Positions 43,876 through 51,921 of a stretch of DNA of 59,200 bases are shown piece by piece. The position numbers and the translations under genes are program-made. Source of the DNA: an uncultured Bacteroidales bacterium (GTDB lineage Bacteria; Bacteroidota; Bacteroidia; Bacteroidales; FEN-979). Location: the NCBI GenBank assembly GCA_903875045.1, contig CAIQUS010000007.1, forward strand, positions 1-59,200. Reading direction: 5' to 3'. The notes beneath the pieces are model-generated. The model was not told where the DNA came from and did not search any database. It saw only the letters and a list, made by a program, of their open reading frames with translations. Each line of letters begins with the position of its first letter. Within the stretch, counting starts at the first letter, position 1.

Positions 43876-46125
43876 TTAGTTGTTTTTTGTTAGTGACCAG
43901 CCTCCTTTTAATCCGAAAACAAACCAGGCCAATGCCAGCGAACCTGCTGCAAAGACAGTGTCGCCAATTACCCTGAGCCAGCGAAAGAACGCGATGGTGG
44001 GATCCTGCATGAAATCGGCCGACCGGGCGTACCACATGCCGGTTTTCACGCTTACCCATGTCTGTGCCAATCCGACGGGAAGAACGCTTATTAATACCAT
44101 TAAGGCCAATCCGACATTAATGGCCCAGAAAGCAAATTTAACCCATTTTTCGTTCCATATTTTTTCAGGTTCCATGCTTTTTAAAACAAAAAGCATCAGT
44201 CCGATTCCGAGCATTCCGTATACTCCGAATAAGGCAGTATGGCCGTGAACCGGTGTGGTATTCAGTCCCTGCATGTAATAGAGAGCGATGGGCGGGTTGA
44301 TGAGAAATCCGAAAATGCCGGCACCTACTAAATTCCAGAATGCAACCGCAAGGAAAAAGTATATAGGCCATTTATATCCGGCTATCCAATTCCTGCTTTG
44401 GGATATTTTATAATTTCCGTAACCTTCAAATCCCATCAAAACAAGCGGAACAACTTCAAGTGCACTGAAAGTTGCCCCAAGCGCCAGAACAGCTGTAGGT
44501 GTTCCTGTGAAATACAAATGATGGAAGGTTCCAAGGATTCCCCCTGATAAAAACACAATGGTGGAGATAAGCACACTCGCAGTGGCAGTTGCTATGCGGA
44601 CTAACCCAAGTCGGACAAACAAAAATGCAATGGCTACGGTGGCAAAGACTTCAAAAAATCCCTCAACCCAGAGGTGAACTACCCACCAGCGCCAATATTC
44701 GGCAATGGCAAGGTTCGTTTGACGGCCCCACATCAGACCAGCGCCATAAAATGCCGCAATAGCGATGGTTGAAATTAAAAACATGGTGAGCAATGACTTG
44801 TTTTCCGATTTGGCCTTCAATGCTGGCATGAGCCCCCGGGCCATTAAAACCAGCCAGATAATCAACCCTACAAACAGGAACAATTGCCAGAAACGGCCAA
44901 GATCAACATACTCATATCCCTGATGTCCGAACCAGAAATTGCCAACCAGCCCTAAACGCTGCATTACACCAAACCATTGGCCAACAAGGGAGCCGACAAC
45001 AATTACCAGCAGTGCGACAAAGAGGAAATTCACACCAAGCGCCTGAAATTTAGGCTCTTTTCCCGAAACAGCAGGAGCAAGGTACAAACCAGTAGCAAGC
45101 CAGGATGTGGCAATCCAGAAAATGGCCAGTTGAATGTGCCAGGTCCTGGAAATAGAATAGGGCAATAAACCGGAAAGCGGCAATCCGTAAAAAGCCTGTC
45201 CTTCTACTCCATAGTGCGCAGTTATTACACCCATCAGTATCTGAACCAGGATCAGGGCTGTTACAACCCAGAAATATTTTAAGGTGGCTTTCATCGAAGC
45301 GGTGAAAATTCCTCCTAAAAGTGGATCCTTCGCAGGAATTTCACCCGGAGTGAGACCTTCCTCCTTACGGGAGGCATAATACCAGCTCATGAGGCCGATG
45401 CCGGCAATGAGCATAATAACACTGAAGCCTGTCCACAGGATCAATGAACTTGTGGGCTTGTTGTCAACCAAATCCTCCGATGGCCAGTTATTGGTATAAG
45501 AAATTTCGCTATCAGGACGATTTGTAACACATGTCCATGAAATCCAAAAAAAGAAAGCGTTCATCTTGCTCATACGGCCCGGATCTTTTATCGTGTTTGG
45601 CGGAATAGCATAGGCATTGCGCAATGTTTCCAGTTTCGGGTCGGCCATGAATAATCCTGCGTAATGCTCCCCGACAGCCTTGATCGCCTGTGAACGTAGT
45701 GGCGAAATAACAACTTTTCCGGAAGCAGCATCATAGGTGTTTGTGCGTAGTTCGTGCTGCAACCTGATTTTTAGCATCGCTTTTTGCTCATCTGTTACAT
45801 CGGCGTAGGTTTTGTGATACGATGTGTCAGCAAGATAATTCAGGATGTACTCCGATTCGCGATGAAGCCAGTCGGCTGACCAGTCGGGAGCCACATAGGA
45901 GCCATGTCCCCATACCGTTCCAACTTCCTGTCCGCCGATCGATTGCCAGATATTCTGTCCATCTTTAACGTCCTGCCCCGAAAATAATACGGTTCCGTCC
46001 GTTGTTACAACTTCCGAAGGTATCGGGGGAGCCTGTTTGTATATCTCCCGGCCATAATATATCAGAACAGAGAAGGAGATTGTCATAACGGCGATAAAGC
46101 CGAACCAAAGTTTTCTTGTTTGCAT
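43876..46125 (-). CDS. norB: Quinol-dependent nitric oxide reductase (qNor)
   Basis: A 749-residue inner-membrane enzyme reducing two NO to N2O with electrons from quinol. The long N-terminal periplasmic extension specific to qNor is present (GQDVKDGQNIWQSIGGQEVGT, VWGHGSYVAPDWSADWLHRE), fused to the 12-14-helix catalytic core (HLWVEGFFEVFATVAIAF, FHHLYFTGTP, GHTALFGVYGMLGIG). Conserved His ligands for the heme b and non-heme iron lie in those helices. It likely detoxifies NO rather than supporting complete denitrification, since no nitrite or nitrous oxide reductase is in the window. Gene order Rrf2, ferredoxin, norB suggests NO-responsive control. Confidence 0.95.
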   Translation of the reverse strand: MQTRKLWFGFIAVMTISFSVLIYYGREIYKQAPPIPSEVVTTDGTVLFSGQDVKDGQNIWQSIGGQEVGTVWGHGSYVAPDWSADWLHRESEYILNYLADTSYHKTYADVTDEQKAMLKIRLQHELRTNTYDAASGKVVISPLRSQAIKAVGEHYAGLFMADPKLETLRNAYAIPPNTIKDPGRMSKMNAFFFWISWTCVTNRPDSEISYTNNWPSEDLVDNKPTSSLILWTGFSVIMLIAGIGLMSWYYASRKEEGLTPGEIPAKDPLLGGIFTASMKATLKYFWVVTALILVQILMGVITAHYGVEGQAFYGLPLSGLLPYSISRTWHIQLAIFWIATSWLATGLYLAPAVSGKEPKFQALGVNFLFVALLVIVVGSLVGQWFGVMQRLGLVGNFWFGHQGYEYVDLGRFWQLFLFVGLIIWLVLMARGLMPALKAKSENKSLLTMFLISTIAIAAFYGAGLMWGRQTNLAIAEYWRWWVVHLWVEGFFEVFATVAIAFLFVRLGLVRIATATASVLISTIVFLSGGILGTFHHLYFTGTPTAVLALGATFSALEVVPLVLMGFEGYGNYKISQSRNWIAGYKWPIYFFLAVAFWNLVGAGIFGFLINPPIALYYMQGLNTTPVHGHTALFGVYGMLGIGLMLFVLKSMEPEKIWNEKWVKFAFWAINVGLALMVLISVLPVGLAQTWVSVKTGMWYARSADFMQDPTIAFFRWLRVIGDTVFAAGSLALAWFVFGLKGGWSLTKNN

Positions 46126-46180
46126 TTTTTATGTTTTAATGGTTAATACTGAGAGGGGTCAGAGACCCGTTTGGACGGAT

Positions 46181-47056
46181 TCAGATCCAATCCTCTTCCA
46201 GTACATCCCCCTGAAGGCTGACAATTGCCTGTTTAATGGGAATATTACGGCCTGCATTGGTACGTGCCGTCTGGGCCATCTGAAGGAGGCCCCCACAGCA
46301 GGGGACTTCCATCATCACCACGGCAAGCGAGTTTATTTTCGTATCGGTGATCATGGATGTGAGTTTCTGAATGTAGGATTCTTTATTGCTGTCCAGCTTC
46401 GGACAAGCAATGGCGATGGACTTTCCTTTGAGGAATCTTGCGTGAAAATTTCCCATGGCAAAGGCCGCACAATCGGCAGCAAGCACCACATCGGCATTTT
46501 TGAAATAGGATGCCTGGGGGTTGAGCAAATGCAGTTGAACGGGCCATTGGCGTAATTCAGATGGGGCGTTTAGCAGAGACGGGTTTAAACCCGTCTCTGC
46601 ATGTTCCTGTTTGACATTTTGTTCGTGAAAATCCCTGGTCATTGAACCAGGGCATCCACATTCGGCCTTTGGAGACGGGTTTAAACCCGTTTCTACAGAT
46701 TTTTCAAGGTTCATCATCATGTTTTTTTCGTTTAAAAATTCGATTGCCTGTTGTAAAAATTCCGTTTCGTTGTGATCCCGAAGATGATCCAGGTGGGCGA
46801 GGATCGTGTTTCTTCCTTTTGTAATCATAATTTCCATCACTTTTCGCTCATTATATGGCTCCGCCTCCCGTTCAATGATTTCGATCGCACCTTCGGGGCA
46901 ATGACCAATGCATGCACCAAGGCCATCACAGAACAGATCACTGATCAGCCTGGCTTTTCCATCGATGAGCTGCATGGCCCCTTCATGGCAGTTGGGAATG
47001 CAAATGCCACAACCATTGCATTTTTCTTCATCGATCTGAATGATTTTTCGCTTCAT
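46181..47056 (-). CDS. 4Fe-4S ferredoxin with C-terminal domain
   Basis: A 291-residue protein. Residues 1-60 contain two Fe-S motifs: CNGCGICIPNCHEGA and CDGLGACIGHCPEGA (CxxC.xxC type). A helical linker (about 70-115) is followed by a C-terminal domain with QWPVQLHLLNPQASYFKNAD, VVLAADCAAFAMGNFH, SIAIACPKLD and a CCGG motif. This domain occurs in ferredoxins next to NO-stress and hybrid-cluster genes. Two palindromes (46573-46600 and 46672-46693) lie in frame in the coding region, giving ETGLNPS twice. The start is MKRKIIQIDEE. It is the first gene of the norB operon. Confidence 0.88.
   Translation of the reverse strand: MKRKIIQIDEEKCNGCGICIPNCHEGAMQLIDGKARLISDLFCDGLGACIGHCPEGAIEIIEREAEPYNERKVMEIMITKGRNTILAHLDHLRDHNETEFLQQAIEFLNEKNMMMNLEKSVETGLNPSPKAECGCPGSMTRDFHEQNVKQEHAETGLNPSLLNAPSELRQWPVQLHLLNPQASYFKNADVVLAADCAAFAMGNFHARFLKGKSIAIACPKLDSNKESYIQKLTSMITDTKINSLAVVMMEVPCCGGLLQMAQTARTNAGRNIPIKQAIVSLQGDVLEEDWI
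46573..46600. repeat. 28-bp perfect palindrome inside the ferredoxin gene
   Basis: GCAGAGACGGGTTT and its exact reverse complement form a 28-bp perfect palindrome within the coding region. On the minus strand it encodes ETGLNPS. A second copy with one mismatch lies at 46672-46693, encoding the same residues. Confidence 0.92.
46672..46693. repeat. Second palindrome copy in the ferredoxin gene
   Basis: A 22-bp palindrome (GAGACGGGTTT and its complement, one mismatch) in the same frame as the first, encoding ETGLNPS. The two copies are separated by 71 bp (about 24 codons, CGCPGSMTRDFHEQ region). Confidence 0.9.
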
Positions 47057-47107
47057 AATTTATAGATGTAATTAGGTATCTGATTGCCTTATTAGGGGTA
47101 AAAAAAT

Positions 47108-47506
47108 TTAGAGATACGATTGCAACGTTTGTTCGTTCAGGAATTTTTTAAATTCTGCAGTTAGTTTATTCACGACTGTTCCCATCAGGCAGCGGTCAAA
47201 ACCGCAAAGATCATAAGACAAAGGGCATTCACCCACATCGAGTTGACCTTCGATTGATTGATAAATATCGAGCAGGCTGACATTTTTAGGATCCATTTTC
47301 ATTGAAAACCCGCCGGAAGGGCCCCGAACCGATTTAAGCATGTCGTTCTTTACCAGACGTTGTAAAACTTTTGCAATGTGGTTCTTTGAAAATCCTGTAA
47401 TTTCGGCGATCTTTACCGCATTGATCCCATTTCCTGAACGTGCAATCAAAACCATGCTGTGAATGGCGATCGATGAGGCTTCAGAAAGGGCAAAAATCTT
47501 GGACAT
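47108..47506 (-). CDS. Rrf2-family regulator, probable Fe-S (NsrR-like)
   Basis: About 132 residues from the ATG at 47506 (MSKIFALSEASSIAIHSM, the usual Rrf2 start); the frame extends upstream to 47563 without family similarity. The HTH (GINAVKIAEITGFSKNHIAKVLQ) is followed by the wing VRGPSGGFSM. Three cysteines (GECPLSYDLCGFDRC) in the C-terminal part match Fe-S-cluster Rrf2 proteins such as NsrR or IscR. Next to the norB operon, a role as NO-responsive repressor is likely (inference). It is transcribed in the same direction as the ferredoxin gene, with a 51-bp gap. Confidence 0.85.
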   Translation of the reverse strand: MSKIFALSEASSIAIHSMVLIARSGNGINAVKIAEITGFSKNHIAKVLQRLVKNDMLKSVRGPSGGFSMKMDPKNVSLLDIYQSIEGQLDVGECPLSYDLCGFDRCLMGTVVNKLTAEFKKFLNEQTLQSYL

Positions 47507-47515
47507 GAATAATTC

Positions 47516-47529
47516 AGGTATTTGAATAC
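47516..47529. promoter_or_regulatory. Candidate operator near the Rrf2 start
   Basis: An imperfect inverted repeat AGGTATTTGAATAC with GTATT/AATAC arms lies just upstream of the Rrf2 start codon. A related AGGTATCTGATT lies at 47074-47085, upstream of the ferredoxin gene. Similar sequence and placement before both genes would fit binding by the Rrf2 protein. Confidence 0.3.
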
Positions 47530-47658
47530 GCAAATGTACAGACAATTTTTTTATCTCCGACAAACATGCAAATTTTTTTTATTACTGTTGTATCTTGTTG
47601 GTATTCAAAGCAAACGAAGATGAAATCCTGTTTCGCTTAAGTTATTTGTAAAAAATAA

Positions 47659-48828
47659 ATGATGAAGACTGTTTATTTAATAACGCTATTTTTAGGATTT
47701 TCGATATTTTGCAGATCACAAAACGATCCGATTGGTCACCGCACCATCACTTTTACTGATGTAGCGCGGGGAAACCGTCCGATCCCGTCAGAAATTTATT
47801 ATCCGGCAACTTTGGCCGGAGAAAGTACGCCTGTTGCAGCGGGGTTGTTTCCGGTGGTTGTATTCGGCCATGGGTTCCAGATGGGTTACGATTCCTATTT
47901 CTATTTTAAAAATGCCCTCGTTCCGTCCGGATACATCATGGTGTTTCCGAAAACCGAAACATCCCTTGCGCCAAACCATGTTGAATATGGTGCCGACCTT
48001 GCCTTTCTGGTAGTGCAAATGTATTCGGAAGGATCGGACCCGGTTTCACCTTTTTTCCAGCATGTCGACAGCACCTCGGCGATCATGGGTCACTCCATGG
48101 GTGGGGGTGCTTCATTCCTTGGATGTAAGAACAACATCATCCCCACTGCCATGATTACCTGGGCGGCAGCCGAAACGGTACCTTCTGCCATCAGTGCCGC
48201 CCGTGACATCACCATTCCATCGCTGGTATTTTCAGCTGATCTGGATTGCATCACACCTCCGATATCCAATCAGATCCCGATGTATGATTCACTCGCCAGC
48301 GATTGCAAAGTATTTATCAACATCAAAGGGGGAGGTCATTGTTATTTTGCAGATGCCAGTTTTCTTTGCTCCCTGGGAGAGTTTGGATGCCCCGGTTTTA
48401 CCATCACCCGGGAGCAACAACATGCCACGACCCTCGATTTTACAAAACCTTTCCTGGACCATTATTTGAAAAGTCAAGCCAACGCCTGGACGATTTTCAA
48501 TGATTCGCTGAACAACTCTCCCCGCATTACCTTTCAGAGATCATGCACCACAACCTCGGTAAACCCTGATGTGCCACAAATACTTTTTCATGTTTTTCCG
48601 AATCCCTCAGGTGATGTAGTTTCGCTAACCGGCACCATTTCAGGGAAAGAAAAAATTTCCGTCGACATCTCAGATATTTCCGGCAGAAAGGTTCATGGTT
48701 TTGTGCTCAACCCTTCTGAAAAGCAATTCCGGATGATGCTCAACATGGATACCTGGGCCAACGGAATCTATTTTGCAGAGATCCGGAGTTCACAGGAAAT
48801 ACAGGTGGTAAAAATTGTCAAAAACTGA
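47659..48828 (+). CDS. Secreted alpha/beta-hydrolase (chlorophyllase/DLH-like) with T9SS tail
   Basis: A 389-residue protein with a signal peptide (to IFCRS). The catalytic domain shows the nucleophile elbow MGHSMGGGA, the preceding FPVVVFGHGFQMGY oxyanion segment, a DLDCITP loop for the acid and GGHCYFAD for the His. Members are esterases or lipases, and the fold is close to chlorophyllase or dienelactone hydrolase. The C-terminal 80 residues (VFPNPSGDVVSLTGTI to VVKIVKN) are a T9SS sorting domain. The ATG at 47662 is an alternative start. Substrate unknown. Confidence 0.82.
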   Translation: MMKTVYLITLFLGFSIFCRSQNDPIGHRTITFTDVARGNRPIPSEIYYPATLAGESTPVAAGLFPVVVFGHGFQMGYDSYFYFKNALVPSGYIMVFPKTETSLAPNHVEYGADLAFLVVQMYSEGSDPVSPFFQHVDSTSAIMGHSMGGGASFLGCKNNIIPTAMITWAAAETVPSAISAARDITIPSLVFSADLDCITPPISNQIPMYDSLASDCKVFINIKGGGHCYFADASFLCSLGEFGCPGFTITREQQHATTLDFTKPFLDHYLKSQANAWTIFNDSLNNSPRITFQRSCTTTSVNPDVPQILFHVFPNPSGDVVSLTGTISGKEKISVDISDISGRKVHGFVLNPSEKQFRMMLNMDTWANGIYFAEIRSSQEIQVVKIVKN

Positions 48829-48843
48829 TATCATTCATTTCCA

Positions 48844-49653
48844 ATGGTCAAATTCATTTCAAGTTTGCAGAACCCACTGATAAAAAACGTGCTTTTACTC
48901 GGCGAAAAACCCCGTGCACGGAAGGAGCAAAACCGGATTGTGATCGAAGGACAACGGGAGATCAGGCTTGCGATTTCGGGCGGATTCAACATCACCAATC
49001 TTTTGTATACCCCTGATCTGGTTTCATCAGCCGACCTGAAACTGCTGGTACCTTCCGGCAGCCAGATTGAACTGACCGAGGTTTCGCCGGAGGTTTTTAA
49101 CCGCATGGCTTATCGCAAAGATACAGGTGGGGTAATCGCCCTGGCTGAACCGCGAAGACTGGTACTTGGCGACCTTAAACCTTCCCCTTTGCCACTGTTG
49201 CTTGTTCTTGAAACGGTTGAAAAACCCGGAAACCTGGGCGCCCTGCTCCGCACAGCCGATGCAGCCAGTCTTGATGCGGTAATTATCTGTGATCCGCAAA
49301 CAGATATCTACAATCCCAACGCCATTCGCTCCAGCATCGGGTGTATCTTCACCATGCCTGTAGTTACTGTTTCTTCGGAAGATGCGATGGCCTGGATGCG
49401 TACTTTGGGAATTAAAATGTTCGCTACAGCCTTAACTGCCACCCGGTTTTATCACCGAACCGACTTCAACCAGCCGGCGGCCATCATCATGGGTTCAGAA
49501 GCCAACGGGTTAAGCAACAACTGGCTTGAAGGGGCCGATGATCTGATTAAAATCCCAATGATGGGAAAAATTGATTCGATGAATGTTTCGGCATCAGCCG
49601 CAATAGTGGTTTTTGAAGCAATGAGGCAGCGGGGGTTTCAACTTCAGGTTTGA
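48844..49653 (+). CDS. SpoU/TrmH-family RNA 2'-O-ribose methyltransferase
   Basis: A 269-residue protein. Residues about 1-90 are the substrate-binding N-domain (SLQNPLIKNVLLL, RIVIEGQREIRLA). The SPOUT knot follows: VLETVEKPGNLGALLRTADA (motif 1), IIMGSEANGLS (motif 2) and IKIPMMGKIDSMNVSASAAI (motif 3). It transfers a methyl group to a ribose 2'-OH in tRNA or 23S rRNA; the exact position cannot be told. It starts 15 bp after the alpha/beta-hydrolase on the same strand. Confidence 0.92.
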   Translation: MVKFISSLQNPLIKNVLLLGEKPRARKEQNRIVIEGQREIRLAISGGFNITNLLYTPDLVSSADLKLLVPSGSQIELTEVSPEVFNRMAYRKDTGGVIALAEPRRLVLGDLKPSPLPLLLVLETVEKPGNLGALLRTADAASLDAVIICDPQTDIYNPNAIRSSIGCIFTMPVVTVSSEDAMAWMRTLGIKMFATALTATRFYHRTDFNQPAAIIMGSEANGLSNNWLEGADDLIKIPMMGKIDSMNVSASAAIVVFEAMRQRGFQLQV

Positions 49654-49669
49654 GGGACGGAAGTCAGGT

Positions 49670-49790
49670 CATCGGGGGCCCCACCCAGGTACCACCAGGT
49701 GGACACCGGGCCCCCCCGGGTACCACCCGGTAGCCATCGGAACCCCACCTTGTAAGGTGGGGCTGCGGAACCCCACCTTGTAAGGTGGGG
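49670..49790. repeat. Cluster of palindromes between convergent genes
   Basis: A GC-rich stretch with CCACCAGGTGG and CCGGGTACCACCCGG units, then two copies of the palindrome CCCCACCTTGTAAGGTGGGG (49743-49762 and 49771-49790). The second directly abuts the TAG of the pseudouridine synthase gene. Confidence 0.85.
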
Positions 49791-50666
49791 CTACTTGTAC
49801 TTCTCGTCGGCTGGCTTTAGTTCAAGGAACCCCTTGGGCATCTTGCTTTTGAAGTCGATGAGTTTTCCGGTAACGGGATGACGGATAGAAAGATAGAAGG
49901 CATGTAACCTAATCCGGCGTTCGAAGGTGGCATCTGCACCGTAACGACGATCACCAACCACCGGACACTGCATCTCCGACAAATGAACCCTGATCTGGTT
50001 TTTGCGGCCGGTTTCCAATTCAACCTCCAGAAGTGCATAATCGGGGGTGCGGTCCATCACCCGGTAATGGGTTATTCCCAGTTTGGCTCCTTCCTCTACC
50101 TTCACGGAATACACCCGCTGATCATGACCTTCCACCAACCAGCTCCGAATGGTTCCCTTGTCCTCTTTTGGTTGTCCCTCTACCAATGCGTAATACAACT
50201 TCTTCGTGTCCATCCAATGGTTTTTGATCTCCTCCTGCAGTTTCTCACTCTTGGCGAAAAGCAGGATTCCGGAAACCTCCCGGTCGAGCCGGTGAACCAC
50301 AAACAAACGCTCTTTCCCTTTCGAATTTTCCTTGACATAAGCCGCCATCTGCTGGTAAAAAGAGGTACCCCCGAGCCCACGGTCGCCGATGGTAAGCAAT
50401 CCGGCCGGTTTTACCGCCACCAGTATGGCATTATCCTCATAAAGTACCTGGTAGGGAGGTTTAACTTTATTAATCTTCACCGCCTGCTTCACATATTCAA
50501 CAGCATCGCCTGCCTTTAGCATCACCGCCGGATTGGTTACCATTTTGCCGTTCACACGCACATTGCCATGCACGATTTTGTTCTTCACGGTTGTTTTTGA
50601 AGCCGATTGAAGCTCCGCCAGCAAATGCTCCAGCAGGGAGGTCTCTTTTGTTATTTTTACTTTCAT
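49791..50666 (-). CDS. RluA-family pseudouridine synthase
   Basis: A 291-residue cytosolic protein. Residues about 10-65 are an S4 RNA-binding domain (VKNKIVHGNVRVNGKMV). The catalytic domain contains HRLDREVSGILLFAKS with the catalytic Asp, plus LETGRKNQIRVHLSEM and the closing LHAFYLSIRHPVTGK. It isomerises uridine to pseudouridine in 23S rRNA or tRNA; the specific site is not inferable. It converges on the SpoU-type gene, with palindromes between. A short tandem repeat lies just upstream. Confidence 0.92.
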   Translation of the reverse strand: MKVKITKETSLLEHLLAELQSASKTTVKNKIVHGNVRVNGKMVTNPAVMLKAGDAVEYVKQAVKINKVKPPYQVLYEDNAILVAVKPAGLLTIGDRGLGGTSFYQQMAAYVKENSKGKERLFVVHRLDREVSGILLFAKSEKLQEEIKNHWMDTKKLYYALVEGQPKEDKGTIRSWLVEGHDQRVYSVKVEEGAKLGITHYRVMDRTPDYALLEVELETGRKNQIRVHLSEMQCPVVGDRRYGADATFERRIRLHAFYLSIRHPVTGKLIDFKSKMPKGFLELKPADEKYK

Positions 50667-50699
50667 TGTATTCGTTTAAGTTCCTTTCAGAGTCTGTTT

Positions 50700-50733
50700 G
50701 TCCACCTGCCCACCTGCCCACTTGCCCACCTGC
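50700..50733. repeat. 9-bp tandem repeat (CACCTGCCC)
   Basis: Four near-identical copies of CACCTGCCC (one reads CACTTGCCC) lie in the 67-bp gap between the pseudouridine synthase start and the end of the EEP gene. This is another short-period tandem array of the kind seen across the window. Confidence 0.85.
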
Positions 50734-51810
50734 CTACAACCCCTCCTTCAACCTCACCCCCATTACCACAGGTTCATGATCAGAGAAGGCAAACCCCATC
50801 GGAATGGTTGAGATATGTGTTACTTCAATATTCGGTGAAACAACAAAGAAATCGATGATGGTTGTTTTGGTCACTCCTTTTTTATAGGGCATATTGAGGT
50901 AACGGTTACTTGGTTTAACGGGGTCAAAAACAAATTGCCAATCGGGCAAAAAATTGGATTCTATCGGGGGATCCACCGAGGTAACCTGATCATCCGTGGT
51001 AATTGAAGAAACATTAAATCCACGGGGATTGCTGTTCCAGTCGCCCCCGGCAACCACATAATTGCCCTGATGATATTCCGATTGCATGGCCGAATCAAGC
51101 ACAAACAGCTCTCTTTTTCGCAGAGACCCGGTAGAGTCAAAGGCTGAGTTGTGTGTGTTGATGATCACCAACTCCCTGCCGTTGTCCAAACCAAACCGGA
51201 GCATCACAAAGCACCGCTTCAGGAATGCAAGGCGTGTTGGCCATGGAAAGAATGCATCGTAATAATCCACTCCTGCTGAGGCTGGCTTGAATTGTGAAAA
51301 GATGGCTAAACCGGAGACCACCCTTCCCATGGGATCCTGAAGAGGCATGGGGACAAACCGGCAATCGTAGTTAATTGCGGTTACCGATGAAAAAGCGGGC
51401 AAAACTGATGTAAGACCGGCCGGTTCATCGGTGTACCATGATCGCCTGGCTTTTATGTCTATTTCCTGCAGAAAAAGGAAACTGGCCGTATCATTGGCTT
51501 TCACCATTTGTTTTATGCCTTCAAAATAAAGGGAGCATTGTTCCCTTCGGGGGAGGACCATTTTGCCGCCATCATAGAAAAAATCCTGCTCCCGTCCCAG
51601 TCCGGCATAGCCGATATTCCAGGTAAGAAAGGAGAATTTACGCAGGGCCGGGTCAAAAGTTTTTCCATTTCCCTTGACTTCGGGAACCGAATTTTTTGCC
51701 GGAGTGAATTCGGTCAACATTAAAAAAACGAGTAAACCCACAATGATCAATATGCAACCCCCTGCGAATATTCCCAAGCCCCAAAAAATCTTCCGAAATA
51801 ACTTTGGCAT
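50734..51810 (-). CDS. Membrane-anchored endonuclease/exonuclease/phosphatase
   Basis: About 358 residues from the ATG at 51810 (MPKLFRKIFWG); the frame continues to a GTG at 51873. A single N-terminal membrane helix (GIFAGGCILIIVGLLVFLM) is followed by the DNase I-like domain: FLTWNIGYAGLG, LFLQEIDIKARRSW, VINTHNSAF, VAGGDWNSNP and FSDHEPV. It probably acts on the outer side of the inner membrane as a phosphodiesterase. It is a second member of the superfamily, distant from the lipoprotein at 19254. The C-terminus lies beside the CACCTGCCC repeat. Confidence 0.83.
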   Translation of the reverse strand: MPKLFRKIFWGLGIFAGGCILIIVGLLVFLMLTEFTPAKNSVPEVKGNGKTFDPALRKFSFLTWNIGYAGLGREQDFFYDGGKMVLPRREQCSLYFEGIKQMVKANDTASFLFLQEIDIKARRSWYTDEPAGLTSVLPAFSSVTAINYDCRFVPMPLQDPMGRVVSGLAIFSQFKPASAGVDYYDAFFPWPTRLAFLKRCFVMLRFGLDNGRELVIINTHNSAFDSTGSLRKRELFVLDSAMQSEYHQGNYVVAGGDWNSNPRGFNVSSITTDDQVTSVDPPIESNFLPDWQFVFDPVKPSNRYLNMPYKKGVTKTTIIDFFVVSPNIEVTHISTIPMGFAFSDHEPVVMGVRLKEGL

Positions 51811-51921
51811 ACGACTAACTTTTAAAATGATGTTTATTCCCGACCGGTGAAAGTTTAAAAATCGAAAGTACACAATATTTACTAACTTTACCTACTCAAT
51901 TTAAGAAATTAAGCCAGCCAG

